This document shows positions 46,386 through 58,437 of a stretch of 64,000 nt of DNA, in pieces. This DNA is from Plazaster borealis (lineage: Eukaryota > Echinodermata > Asteroidea > Forcipulatida > Labidiasteridae): NCBI GenBank assembly GCA_021014325.1, contig CM037461.1, positions 10,073,501 to 10,137,500 on the forward strand, given 5' to 3'. Under the pieces are notes generated by a model. It was not told the DNA's origin and ran no database searches. It saw nothing but the letters and a program-made list of their open reading frames with translations. The translations under genes and the position numbers were made by a program. The first letter of the stretch is position 1; each line of letters begins with the position of its first letter.

Positions 46386-49300
46386 CTACATACAGCGCCT
46401 ATGTACAGCTGCCTGGTATGATGCCCGTGCTATGTGTAGCTGCAAGGCGTCTTTGTTTTGTGGGAGGCCTTCATCGACCCGGCACAACAATGTGAAAACA
46501 TTGTACCTGGCCTCATTGATGTCATCAGTCTTTTCGCCGTACAAAGCACAAACAAACTCCTCGATTCCTTTAAGCAAAGCATGGCTAGGTTTCCAGTCGA
46601 CCCCAAGAAGTTTGAAAATGTTCACAGCATCTGGTGAAACCAACATCATACGAAGGGGTTTCAATTTTCCCTTGCCCTTGAACGCACTGATGCTATCACA
46701 GCCAGTGAAAACATGGAGGCCCAATATTGCGCAGAAAATGTCTTCTCCATATTTTGTAGACGTCAAAGATTCTTGCCTTCATCGAAGTACCTGTTGCAAG
46801 GAACAATTTGCAGTGAGCCATTTTGTTAGCATTTGCCAAGCACAGCACAAACACGTCAGTATCAGGACTTCGGACAATAACCGTGTTGTGTGTCTCACTC
46901 GCATGTTTGGCATGTAGCAGCAGGCGTGTATCAGCCTCCTCCTGACCGTCGCCAGTTCATTCACACTTTCAGCAACGACAACATTTTCTTGAAGTAACAG
47001 TCGATGACATTGTCCGCTATGGCATATGAAAATGTCCAAGCCAAGAGGAATGTGTGTGCTAGGCTTGCTCCATGATTCAAAGATAAATTCTTGCAGGTGT
47101 TCCTTATTCTTCCCACTTGCGAGGTATTTATTCATTTGCTTAGGCAACGGTTGGTCTGGTTGTACAATTCTCAGCAACTACACACCAGCAGCTGCACGGC
47201 GGTTCCGTTCACAGTTTTTTATGCTTAAAGCTGGATATCTGTCAATTACAAAGTCAACTCGAGTGCAGTGCATTGATTTTGCAATGGAGATGACTGTTTG
47301 AAGAAGCTGATTTGCATACTCCGTGAACGTGGCTGGCAGGCTGGTTTTTGCATGAATGATTGCCATACCGTCGAGGATGAGCGCTGAATCTCCAGCCGGT
47401 ACCTGAGGGAAAGCATCAACAACAGCATTGGGAGTGTCTCGCTCGAAGTACCGCATGAGTGCAGACTTGTCAGTTTTGACATTTAGACCATCTAGGGTGC
47501 CCAGAGATGCCGGAACGACAGTTAAAGAATGGCAAAGCAACTCCCGCAGGTCGATTTTCCTGTGCTTGGAAACAACCAACAGCCGATTGAAGAGCTTTGT
47601 GCTGGCCCTTAGAGTGATCAGCTCTCCAGCGACTTTGGTAGTGACACACTTTTTTTGTCTGCTGGCAAAGGTCTTGAGACGTAATGTTTTTAACTGTTCG
47701 AAAAATCTCTCCCCAGTCATGATTCGCTCACTAGTGAAAGACTTATATGCGTCAACGCCCTTCCTATACGCTTCCTGTATGTCACTTCTAATATCTTCGG
47801 GAAGAACAATCCCAGATGCTAAGTGGATAAGATGATGTTGGTCATAAGTAAATGGATCTATCATAGCTGATACGGTACTCCTTACTTTCAACACAGCCTC
47901 ACTGTCCTTCTTCATCCTTGTTTGTTGGAGGTCTTTTCTTTCTTGCAGTGAATCAGCCTTTCCAGCCATTTCTCGGCAAGACTCAGAAATGGCGGCTCTG
48001 TCTGGATGTGCCAAGATCCAACGATTAACGGCCCCTTTCTTCTGGGTAATACCAATCATACCACCTTTTGTCTTGCTGTCACGATTCATTGTTTGCTCTA
48101 TGGCCATGTCACAAGCAACTTGGCTGAATGCATGCGATGACCTCTGCACGACCCAATTTCCAGCCAGAAATGACCGGTACACAAAGGGATGCGTATTGGA
48201 AAGTTGTAACATCTCAGCAATGTAAGCAGGCAAGTAGCGCGCATAATTTGTCCTATCATAAGCAAAGTACTATGGCACGATAGTCTTCAATGTTGCCATG
48301 TGTAGTGACCAGTCACCAATTCTAGTTGCACGAATGAACATGAGCAGATGCTCCACCATATCAATGTAAGAACTCCAGAAGTTGAACATGGGAATCTCTG
48401 CCCTCTTTTGCAACACATATGCGTCATACATATCAAGAATGCTCTTGAGGTCATCACGTTCAAGAAGCTCCTTCAAAGCAGGTGTTGGTCCAGTGGAGCA
48501 CAGTAGTGAAGTCACTTCAACGGCCTTTGTGTGTTGTTCCAGATCCAAGGTCAGCAGAAATGACTTCCATCGCATTTGCTGTAATGCCTCGTACAGGATT
48601 TTGTGTGTCCGGAGACTCCTGTTATAGTGATGACCCGACATGACTCCATTCAGTGACCCTGTAGCAACGAGTTCCGACTCTACAATGACGTCCTCGATAC
48701 CTGATTCATGGAAACGTTTTCCAATACAAGCAAGCAGAGACATGCATGTATGAAACTCCCCAAGCCGGAGAACTAACCGCTTCTGGAAAACAGGACATTG
48801 CCACCTAATTTGTTGGGCTTTGGAATATATTGCTTGATCGAAGACAACGACAATTGCATCCAAAGCCAATTTGTCAGCAATATCAACACTGCGGAGGAGA
48901 ACAGTATACACTGTTGCATTTTCTGTAGGACTAGCATCGATTATGGGGAGGTAGCCAATTGAAGACTTTTCTGGAACAGTCGGGATTGAAACTAGGGTAT
49001 TGAAACCTGTCCAACATGGTAGATAGTTGTCCGATTTTGGTAGTTTGGTCAGACAGTAGGCGAGGTCCATCCTCTAACTAACCTTCTGCATGGCAGTAAT
49101 GGCTACAGATGTATCGGTGTTGGGAATTTGAGGGCCATGTCGATTTCTGCCATGAAATACTTGAAGAGTCGTTGGAGGCTGATCAACTGATCGCTGTTTG
49201 GTCTTGGGAACTGAAGCAGATGCGAACTGCTCGAAGGCTCGTGAACCACGCTGTATAATTACACCATTGGTGTTGTGTGTTGTTCCATGCCCACTGATCG

Positions 49301-49930
49301 TTTCTTCCCTGAAATCATTATTGTCCCAGACAAGGATTGTTGGAGCGGACATGACAAAGCCATCGGGAACCAAGGTGTTTCGTGTGCTCTGAAGTTTTGC
49401 AAGAGCTGTGTCATGTTCAAGTACGGCGGAATGTGACACTGAATGGCCAAGGCCATTCAACAATCCTATGACTTGCGAAGATCCCGTCAGGTGAGGCATT
49501 GTCATCCCCAAAGCAATATGTTTTGGCATTGGTGTTCTTCCTCTTGATGACAAGTAGATGATGTCCTGGCAGATAGAGAGGATTTTACATTTGATCTCTA
49601 CACTTGTGTTGACCATCCAGCCCTTGCTTACAATATTCGAGGCGCCAGTAGCCCAAGCGATGAAATTGAACAACTCAGCAGGGATCATTTCCTCAATTCT
49701 CTCCATACTGAGGTCTTGTGACCTCGGAGGCCAAACACCTTTCAGTCCTTTTGCAGAAGATACAGCTTCCTTTACTTTTAAAGCACTGAGATACAGATGG
49801 TTCCAAGCCTCATCACTGTAGAGAGATTCTCGTGAAGTAGTCTTACCACATGAACTCTGACTGCTGTCACTGCTGTCAGACTCGCAACTCTGAGACGACT
49901 CCCACTGGTTGACTATAGCTGCCTCTGTAC
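46386..49930 (-). pseudogene. Giant transposon gene, large last exon with PIN/FEN1-like region
   Basis: Minus-strand exon from an acceptor ACTTACGTTTCAG (before 49930). Conserved words: VWDNNDFREETISGHGTTHN (about 49.3 kb), LGEFHTCMSLLACIG (48.75 kb), FAYDRTNYARYLPAYI (48.23 kb), GGMIGITQKKGAVNRW (48.04 kb). A nuclease-like region follows: ILDGMAIIHA (47.36 kb), FVIDRYPALSIKN (47.23 kb), then in a shifted frame EEADTRLLLHA (46.94 kb) and SPDTDVFVL (46.85 kb), and GLHVFTGCDSISAF (46.70 kb). The ordered acidic residues suggest a PIN/FEN1-type fold. One frame runs 3.5 kb with stops at 49074, 48270 (TAG where TGG is expected), 47178 and 46779, plus two frameshifts around 46.94 and 46.76 kb. The fold assignment is from motif order only. 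Confidence 0.7.
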
Positions 49931-50536
49931 CTGAAACGTAAGTAGAACAACATTGATCAACAATTAATAATATGCACATGTCCACTATGAAAAACAGCTG
50001 ATTAGTACCATCACCAGCCTTAGATTTGGGAATGTTGAAACAAACTTAGGAAAGAGGAGTATTTCACTGCAATAAACTTACGGGGCATGACAATGTTGGG
50101 GGCACACAAAATATTGATGGGCCAGAGCATAGAAAAACGAAAGATCTGGAGCAAGATATGTCATTTTGGCTCATTTCATGTGAGTTCATCTCATCTATTC
50201 TCATGTGAGTTCTCTTCCCCTGATTTTTAGGTGGTTTATTTCATAGTGGGGTTTCAATGTATAAGAGGGTTCCCACAACACCCTGTGCATTTATATAGTG
50301 CCTTTTAGTGGTTTTTCAAATTTATATTTCTATTTATTGTCATCTTTGTTTTAATGCACCTATGTACCCTCGTACTGCAGTGGTGCAATTTTATGTCTTT
50401 TATCTGTGCAATTTTTATCAATATTTTCACCTTGTAATGCCACATAATTCAGCTTTGTGCTGCCAGTTGGTTTTTTAATAAAACAATTTAAAAATTTAAA
50501 CAAAATAAAATTACAAAAATAGGTTATTACATGTAC

Positions 50537-50828
50537 CTTCACAGTAAACAATGCCGCCTACATTCATCCGTAATGGCCGCTGAAACAACAGTTGCGGATA
50601 CCGCCTCTTTAATTTTTCCCGCAGTACTGTTGTTGACGATACCAATGGTGGAACTCCAGCTTCCTCAGAACTTTGTCTCAACAAGTGTAGTAACTTGGTC
50701 ATTCTCATGACACGCCCCTCAGCGATGATTTTGTCATCTATGTACCTGCTACAGAAGATCTTGAATACGTGAGATTCACACTCAGTGGGATTCTCAAGTC
50801 TGGAATGCAAATCGCTGGCTTGTAGAAC
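50537..50828 (-). pseudogene. Giant transposon gene, exon 4
   Basis: Acceptor TTTTTCACAG before 50828, donor GTACATG after 50537; open in one frame (ECESHVFKIFCSRYIDDKII, RQSSEEAGVPPLVSSTTVL). Its last G plus the first bases of the next exon give a codon in phase (CEG-TEAA). Confidence 0.75.
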
Positions 50829-51241
50829 CTGTGAAAAATATATTGCTATAATGAGGCTTGGAATCTCATATCACTATTATAATCCTCCAATATTTTGTGA
50901 AAATAAGTTGGAAATTTTAAATGGTCTGTGATAGGGCCTAGTCTAAGATAAATGCTTAGAATAAAACTTGTGTATTCATTGATGTGATTTTCTGAAAAGA
51001 AAAAAAAAAAATGTAAAGCAAAGTACTTGAAATGTCTGACACCTGTTGTTGTAACAGTTGTAACAGAGAAGTTTTTCCTAACACGATATCAATGTTTTGC
51101 ACATAAACAAGTTATGTGACCATAAATAAATGGAAAATTTGAATAAGTGATGTAAAGGTGTGTCAAAATGGATTCTTATCTATAATTACTATAGCATAGG
51201 CCCTTTAAGTGACACACTAGTGGTGAAATCGACAGTCTTAC

Positions 51242-51364
51242 CTTGATGTATTTTGTGGCATGATCAGTGGTAGCGGACTTCAATCGCCACCATGTCCTGA
51301 TGGTGAACATCAATAAGGATGGCTTCATCGTTTAGTAGTTGAGCAGCTTTAAGAAGTTGTCCCC
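51242..51364 (-). pseudogene. Giant transposon gene, exon 3 with premature TGA
   Basis: Acceptor AAATCATTACAG before 51364, donor GTAAGA after 51242. It reads GQLLKAAQLLNDEAILIDV and DMVAIEVRYH, then TGA where the family has a basic residue before S-C-x-K; a CGA to TGA transition is a likely cause. A small deletion downstream puts the exon end out of phase with exon 4. Confidence 0.7.
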
Positions 51365-51479
51365 CTGTAATGATTTTGGATCATCAAAAATACTGGTTGA
51401 TATTTTTGTAGAAAATTCTGTGACAATGTGTTAGTGAAAGGATGACCTGTGACAAAGATAATGCCATAATGTGAAAGTG

Positions 51480-51873
51480 TTGTGGCCGAGTGGTTAAGAG
51501 CACCAAATTCAAACTCTGGTGTTTCTGATCAGCAGAATGTGGGTTCCAGTCCCAGTCGTGACACTTGTGTCCTTAAGCAAGACACTTAACCATTGCTTTG
51601 TCCTTCGGATGGGACGTAAAGCCGTTGGTCCCGTGTGTTGTGTAACGCACGTAAAATAACCCAGTGCACTTATCGAAAAGAGAAGGGGTTCGCCCCAGTG
51701 TTCCTGGCTGGATTGGCAGCATATTGCGCCACAGTACCTTGTAAAGCATTACATGGTGCTATGTAAAAGGAGTAGATCTCATAATTCAAACTTAGTCCCA
51801 TGCCTTGCATAAAATACTGTATGTTTAAGCGCTTTGAGACACCCTTCGGGTACTATTATTATTATTATACTGA
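51480..51873 (+). repeat. tRNA-derived SINE in an intron
   Basis: The head TGGCCGAGTGGTTAAGAGC is a good A box and GGTTCCAGTCC a B box, as in Leu/Ser-type tRNAs. The body has the GACACTTAACCATTGCTTTG and TGGGACGTAAAGCCGTTGG segments of invertebrate SINEs. The tail has GCGCTTTGAGACACCCTTCG followed by (ATT)n. It is not a functional tRNA gene: the head degenerates after the B box. Confidence 0.8.
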
Positions 51874-51975
51874 CACAGATGTTAACGAGGCCTCAGGGGG
51901 TCAGGTCTACCTTAACACCGCCCCCCCCCCAACAAGTGAAAATTGGGTTATGCCACTGATTAATAAGGTTTGTAC

Positions 51976-52220
51976 CTTTTTCATACTCACACATTGTGAG
52001 TGCCTCTTTAATCCGTGGTCCATATGACTGCTGGATCCATTTATCCTTCTTGCATACGATGCACTCTACAGGCAGTACATGTTTTGTTCTTTGCAACTTA
52101 GCACTTGCACGTCTTCTCTTGAGGGGGATTACAACCGCTTTTGCCTCATCAGTTTCTTCATGGGCTGAAAGTTTCTCCAATCTTATCCGTGCCCGCTTAA
52201 TCTTAGATACATTGCAGAAT
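51976..52220 (-). pseudogene. Giant transposon gene, exon 2
   Basis: Acceptor TGCATTTCAACAG before 52220, donor GTACAAAC after 51976; open in frame. It starts FCNVSKIKRARIRLEKL in phase with exon 1, is basic (LKRRRASAKLQRTKH), and contains a C-x2-C (ECIVCKKDKW) that probably starts a second zinc-binding module. Confidence 0.8.
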
Positions 52221-53689
52221 CTGTTGAAATGCAAACGATTTGTTTGAGATTGACATGTCAAAAAAGCAACAAATATGATATATGTAAGTTCCAGTGTATG
52301 TACATCACTGAAAAGCTGTAGGAAACACAAAACGATGGTTTGGGACCCGCTTTTGCGAGAGTGCATTTGTTGTTGTTTTGTTGATATTGTGGAAGTATTG
52401 CAAATTTTAAAAATACAAACTAAGCAAAAATAAAAAAATTAAATAAATATCGCACCAATCTACAATCTACGCCACTGGAAACTGGAACCAGACCAGTCAG
52501 TAATGAATGGACCTCAGACTTGTTTTCCCTTAAAAGTGCAATATACATGAAAAAAATAATAATAATTTGTGGCAAGTAGGCCTAAACATGAGATTTTATT
52601 TAACAAAAACAATGTCAAACAGGAAATATCTTTAGCCCTTTGTAATCGAACCCGTGCTTATCCATTGAGCTGCACAGGCAGCTTGATGAATGCCTATTGT
52701 AAACTGCCATAACAATAGCATTTTGAGATCACATTATGTCTACTGCAACTATAGCCACTCCCCCACCCCCAAGAAAAAATAAGTAAAATATTAAAAAAAA
52801 TTGCCAAGGGGGTTCCCCTATGGGTGGTAAACTCATTTTATTGATTTTGATTTGTCAATAAGATCTCTCATTTTCAATTTATAATAAATCAAAATCATTC
52901 ATTGTCAACATTAAATCAAACATAAAAATTAACATTTATCTCTTCCCATGGTTACATGTACAATTTCATTTCTTGTAAATGTAAGTTACTGTCCATGTTG
53001 TAATCAATCCCATATGTGAGCGAAGGTGACTATTGACTAAGGTAGGCCTACTACAAATGTACATACAAGTGCACATTTTAATTATGTCAAAGTTACACTA
53101 ACGTTCATGACTTTAGCATGGTTAGTAACTTGAGTCTTGACACAAATATGCCTGGGGGCCTAGTGTAGTACTTTGGCAGAGTAAAAAAACACCAGTTGAT
53201 TGTCCGGGTTGTTTTCCTAAAAGAGGATGATGAGGGCCTTTTTAATTTTATTGAAAAAAAAAAAAAAAAAAAAAGGTCAAGAAATTCGTGGCGAGGTCGT
53301 AAATCTTTTCCTTTATTTCTTTCAAAGGTGGCCGCCAAGTCTTTTAATTCAAACTGGCCACCAATTCTTCAGTTTAATTAAAGTCACCACTTACTTTATA
53401 TATGATGTAGTTACACAAGTTCTTGAAAGATTTAGCAGGTTTAGAATAGTAAGTTTTATTTTAATGAGAATACACAGAAAATGTGTCTTTTTAACAAAAT
53501 AAATGTAAAATATAAAAAATATAAAAAAAGGATGAGTCCTAAAAAAGGGATGAGGGAGGGGACGATCAATTGGTATTTTTATTTTTTATTTGGCCCTAGG
53601 TATAGTAGTACTTTTTTGTTTATCATCCCATATGCCTAAACTAAAGACCATGACATGAGTCATGTCTCATGACGACCAAAAGGTTTTAC
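52221..53689 (-). other. First intron of the giant gene
   Basis: About 1.47 kb between exons 2 and 1. AT-rich, with an A-run at 53254-53274 and no recognised element or gene. Short frames here are not credible. Confidence 0.55.
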
Positions 53690-53907
53690 CTTTGGTAGCA
53701 TGCTCGGTGATAGCCGTAGTCTTGTTTTGGTTTGTCGCTTTGCACTATTTCTGCTTGAGAAAGTGCAACATCTCTCTCCTTGCAATCCAAAATCTCCCAC
53801 TCATGACAACATTCAACAAACTTCTGCCAGCTCGTCTCTGTGAAGGATGATGTATCACCCGATCCTTCGCAAACATGGCAAACGCAAGATCTCATGGGCG
53901 ACGCCAT
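53690..53907 (-). pseudogene. Giant transposon gene, first coding exon with zinc-binding N-terminus
   Basis: ATG at 53905-53907 (MASPMRSCVCHVCEG), donor CCAAAG then GTAAAA after 53690. It has C-x-C-x2-C near the start and HRACYQR at the end, an N-terminal Cys/His module seen in this protein family. The frame is intact. The start lies 313 bp from the right terminal repeat, so the element end may also be the promoter. Confidence 0.75.
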
Positions 53908-54223
53908 GTTTTCTCCTCACCTTCCTCGTCCCCATGTACAAAAGCAATATTGCATGTAGAATGCATAGCACGCTCGGGTGCGAGCGATTGCAAGATCGAG
54001 GTTGTTAATAGCACCCTCTATTGGTTTCAAAAGACGTAGAAGAACGACGATATTTTCGATATTTTTAAACTTAAATTTTTATATCAAAGAGCACCTTTTT
54101 CAACTGGCAACAGGCGGAATATCGAGACGTGTATTACAAGGTACTTATTAGGAAAAAAAGTAAGATGCCACTACAAACTCCGAACGAAACTGCAAGCTAG
54201 GATTTCTGGCCCACGGTCTACTG

Positions 54224-54510
54224 GTGTGTTTTTTAAGTTTTAAAAATATGCAAGAGCCATGTCACATTATGCTTATTTAACTTTTTTTTTACCGAAGCCA
54301 CCAATGAAATAATTCAAATGAAATAGCTCAAATACAAAAACTGGTCCTTTTTAAAAGCTTAACAATATGTAAGAGCCATGTCACATTATGCTTATTTAAC
54401 TTATTTTTTACCGAAGCCACCAATTAAATAATTCAAATGAAATAACTCAAATTAAAAAAATGGTGCTTTTTTAAAATTTTAACAATATGTAAGAGCCATG
54501 TCACATTTTA
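54224..54510. repeat. 120-bp satellite, right part
   Basis: AGAGCCATGTCACATTATGC starts at about 54252 and 54372 (period 120), with a fading third unit at about 54492. Same unit as 44367-44564; together they form one array broken by the 9.6 kb element. Confidence 0.85.
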
Positions 54511-57435
54511 ACAAAGAGCAATGTCACATTATGTTAAAAGTAACTATTGTTTTTTGCAATTTAATTTTCCCCTAAGCATTACTTTTTAATTTGAAAATTG
54601 TTAGTTTTTTGAATTTTTTTGGCATTTGAAGTTTATGCAAATAGTTATAATAAAACCACTGAGAGCTACATACAAGTTAGCCGAGAGAAAAATGTTGTTC
54701 ATATGTCACATACTTAAGATTTACCCCATCCAAAACTTTATAAGAATATTATGTGTCACTAGTATTTCAAAATGTTCGCATCATGATTCTGCGGTCCCTT
54801 CCGTTACCCCCTCCCCCCGGTTCTTTTGCAAACGCAGTTGACTCCACTATAAAAGTCACCGTGACTCGTGAAAAGAGTCATTTGACCCCTAAAAGGAATT
54901 GCTGAAGAGAGTTACCATGACTCTTCAAGAGTCGTTATGACCCTCCCAAAGGAATGGCATTTGACTCTAATGAGTGTCAGTCGAACCTTATAATAGAGTC
55001 ATTTTAGACATAGTTGCTGGACTCCATTTAGAGAGTAGGCTTGACTCTGTTTTGGATATGAGTGATGGTTATGGTGCTTTTTGTAGCTAAATACATGAGT
55101 ACAACAAAGACATTGTTTAACTAAAATAACACATTGCACAAGAATTTAGTCACTGGAGTTATATTAAAACCCTGTTAATGTTCATGTACATTTACCCGTA
55201 CAAAATTCTCCGCTCACCATTGCTAATTGCCAAGTAACAACCTATATTAATACAAGCTTCTTAATGACCCCCCATCCCCCTCACCCCACCCGCAGAAAAT
55301 ATTCAAACAATCAAACACATTTTGTAAAATTCTTCATGAGTGGTTATGGGTTTTTTGGTAGCTAAATACACGAGTACAACAAAGACATTGTTTAAGTAAT
55401 TGTCTAAAATTACACATTTTGATTGAGAATCTTTTCCCAAAAATTTTTTCGTAAGATTTGTGGTAACACCATTTGATAATATCTCTCTGTGAGATGGGAT
55501 GGTTGTGAAAAGAACTGTTGGTTCCAACTCAACATTTCGATCAGTATGCTCTGATCATCTTTGAGATGATCAAAGCGTACTGATTGAAATGTCAAGCTGA
55601 AACGGTTATTTTCAGAACCACCCCATCACATAGTGTTGCCACAAACCTTACCAGATTGTATTTCCACCATGCAAAGTGTCAAATCCTACTGGAGCATTTT
55701 TTGTATTTTTTGACTGCTTGTGCCAACCAGCATAATTTTTTTATTAACTAAAATAACACATTGCACAAAGATTTAGTCACTAAGGTTATTTTAATGTACA
55801 TGTACATTTACCTGTACAAAATTCTCCGCTCACCATTGCTAATTACCAAGTAATAACCTATATTAATACAAGCTTCTTAATGACCCGACCCCCCCCCCAC
55901 CCCCGGAAAATATATGTAAAAATAAATAAAAAGTTATGACTCTCAAAACAACAAACCAAAAATGTAACATCTGGCTAGATCACTTATTATTGTCATCAAT
56001 TGAAATGTGCCTTACACCAAGCAAACTGAACTGCCATGAATATGTATGCATAGGCATGACCGTGACCTGTCTGACCAATGTACATGAACTACAACAATTT
56101 TAATGGGTAAGATAAATCTGATAATCTGATTTATGGGGAAAAAAATATACTTCAAACTAAACCAGGCCAACCATCAAGCTAATGGAAATATGTCTGGCCC
56201 TGTGACACCCTAGTGATACTGGGTCAAATGTGACCGTGGGTTTGTAGACTGATGACTGTCAACACAACAGTGACTGACCATTTTTGCCCATTTGATGTCA
56301 AATCTGTAACAATTATCGGCCGAGTTAACTACCGTATTAATAACATTATGCACAAAGTGTGAATACTCCAACAATTGACAACTACAATAACAATGAATTT
56401 TGAACTCCCACTAGAAAATGCAGCAGTTCATTGAGTAACAAGTAACATTAATTTTTGATGAGTAAGACTGGTGGACCCCCAGCTTTTCATTATAGTATAA
56501 TCCCTCCTAAAGCAAATTACAATAATGTGAAATGGTTTCCTCTAAAATAAATTTGCTAGAATAAATTATATGGAAAGTGGGTTGATACCTTGTATTGCAA
56601 TACTTCAAACAAAACCAGGCCAACCATCGTGCTAATAATGGAAACGGTTACAAAATCAATGAAAATCGATTGTGTTTTTTTTGTTTTTCTATTCAAATAA
56701 ATGCAGCTTAAATCCAGTGATCTATTTTGGCATTTTATTGTTTAAAGTTGGGATAAACCAGCTTTGCATACACCCTACTATAGTTTAAAAATGGAGAAAA
56801 GAATTAAGGGAAACCTCCCCAAAAGTATTTTACTGTTTTTGCACATTATAAGCATGTTCACATGCACTCAATGAAACACATAGTCAATGCCGTCAGGTAC
56901 TATTGACGCAACAGTGTTTTCTGTAATCGATTATCCACATTATTGAAATATAAACATTGAACACAAACAGATCACAAGGCAAATGAAACCTTGTTCAACA
57001 TTTCAAATTCAAAATGTTGTTGTTATAAAACCTGTCTTAGTATGAGCAAGCGACTATAAACCTGCCTTAATGCTTTAACTTCAAAACTTGTATTCTAAAA
57101 CTGTTTGAAATTATCATAATTATTGATGGGAATTTCAAAATTGAAATGGTCACACTTAATTTGTGTCAAATTTCAACATAAAACTTGTAGTTCTAATCCG
57201 AAAGCTTACTCGGTAAAATGTGTGGACCGCTTTTTAAAATTATCCCACACTTTTAAATGCAAAATATAAAAACATTATAAAAAATAAAAATTTTGAGGGC
57301 AACACTAAAAAGTATTACAAATGCTGTTTTTCCCCTGTCATTGAGCATTTTTCCTGTTAATAAAATAAAGTCCAGGCAGCCATTTAAAAGTTTTCTCATT
57401 GACATTCAGAATTTTTAATCACTAGTATTTTTGTA
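54511..57435. repeat. Repeat-rich non-coding stretch with duplicated blocks
   Basis: A block with CAAAATTCTCCGCTCACCAT and AATACAAGCTTCTTAATGAC occurs at about 55110-55275 and again at 55745-55885. A GAGTACAACAAAGACATTGT word occurs at about 55099 and 55370. Many GACTC/GAGTC words lie at 54840-55050. ACCAGGCCAACCATC recurs at 56161 and 56615. No gene was recognised. Confidence 0.55.
55530..55593. repeat. Hairpin in a Penelope-like 3' region
   Basis: ACATTTCGATCAGTATGCTC pairs with the complement of AGCGTACTGATTGAAATGT across a short loop, with GATGATC in both arms. It lies next to GTGGTAACACCATTTGATAA, a word that also occurs (diverged) at 62030. Confidence 0.65.
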
Positions 57436-57799
57436 TTAAAGGCACTGGACACTATTGGTAATTACTCAAAATAATTGTTAGCATAAAAAATAAATTGGTA
57501 ACGATCAATGGAGAGCTGTTGATAGTATAAAACATGGTGAGAAACGGCTCCCTCTAAAGTAACATCGTTTTTGAGAAAAAAGTAATTTCTCAGTAAAATA
57601 TTTGAATTTATTTGAATATCACATCTGAAAGCACACAACTTTGTGTGACAAGGGTGTTGTTTCTTCCATTATTATCTCGCAACTTCATTACCAATTGAGT
57701 TCAAATTTTCACAGGTTTGTTATTTTGTGAATAATGTTGAGATACACCAAGTGAGAAGACTGGTCTTTGACAATTACCAAAGGTGTCCAGTGTCTTTAG
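57436..57799. mobile_element. TTAA-type MITE, AAAGGCACTGGACAC family
   Basis: Begins TTAAAGGCACTGGACAC and ends GTGTCCAGTGTCTTTAG; the 3' flank TTAG is a degenerate TTAA. Internal text (AACACTTGGTGTATC-type and GACTGGTCTTTGACAATT) matches a repeat I associate with echinoderm genomes. A fragment in opposite orientation is at 27397-27503. Confidence 0.75.
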
Positions 57800-58311
57800 T
57801 GGTCATGTTTTTATGGAAGAATCTGACCGTTAATAGAACAGGTCTTTTGTAAAGGATTGGGCAAAGACAGATGCAAAGAGTTAATCCATTCACTCTTGTA
57901 AGTGTCTTTTGTGTATGAATCATGGACTCCCATCAATGATTGACAATGAAGTAGTTGATCAAGATGGAACTTGCAATAACTGGTGTATAGACCTTTCCCT
58001 TGTTAAAAAGATAAAGGTGACTTGTTAATATTTTGTTTGTTCCTCATGTATTGTTTCGCACTGATGGTATTCCATACTTTTGCCAACCTAACCAAACACG
58101 TTTTGTGACACTGCAGAAGAAAAGTCTACTGGCACATAATCTGACACAAGCCAAACAAATTTAAAATATCTATTGCTTGTTCATTACTGGTCATGTTTAA
58201 GTTAAAAATGCACCTAGAGACGACCTCTGCCAGGAACTGGTAAGGGCAATTCATACAAGTATAAATGTTGGACAAAGTAAGCTTTCCAATTTAAAACCAT
58301 TAATTTTGTCA

Positions 58312-58437
58312 CTACCCGTAAGATTTGGGAGTAGCTTCGAGGAGCTGCTCTGCTTCCTTCTGGGTGATGCTGAGGATATCTTGGCAAGGTTTTCTCAACG
58401 CCTCTTGAAGCAAAACTTTTGAGACATAATCCAGGAA
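58312..58437 (-). CDS. Unidentified host gene, last coding exon
   Basis: Acceptor GTTTTTACAG before 58437; 41 codons and a TAG at 58312-58314. It starts FLDYVSKVLLQEALRK and contains DILSITQKEAEQLLEATP, amphipathic helices. Phase 0 with exon 59057-59160. The intact frame, consensus splice sites and lack of transposon motifs suggest a normal host gene. I do not recognise the family. Confidence 0.65.
   Translation of the reverse strand, partial: FLDYVSKVLLQEALRKPCQDILSITQKEAEQLLEATPKSYG

Larger units (their letters stand above)
44565..54220. mobile_element. 9.6 kb terminal-inverted-repeat element carrying a PIN/FEN1-like giant gene
   Basis: Ends: TAGACCGTGGGCCAGAAAT at 44565 and its complement ending at 54220. 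The repeat continues imperfectly for about 60 bp (TTCGTTC..GA..TTT.T.GTGGCA in both). CTG flanks both sides (44562-44564 and 54221-54223), and the interrupted satellite unit is restored by excision. CCTGTTGCCA occurs in both subterminal regions. It contains one minus-strand gene of five recognisable exons starting 313 bp from the right end, tandem 170-bp repeats near the left end, and later insertions (two MITEs and a SINE). The gene family is widespread in marine invertebrates; that it is carried between these termini is what the sequence shows here. Superfamily unknown. Confidence 0.75.

Noticed and set aside
51480..51555. tRNA gene
   Set aside because: A and B boxes are good but the acceptor and anticodon arms do not close and a SINE body follows; called as a SINE head.
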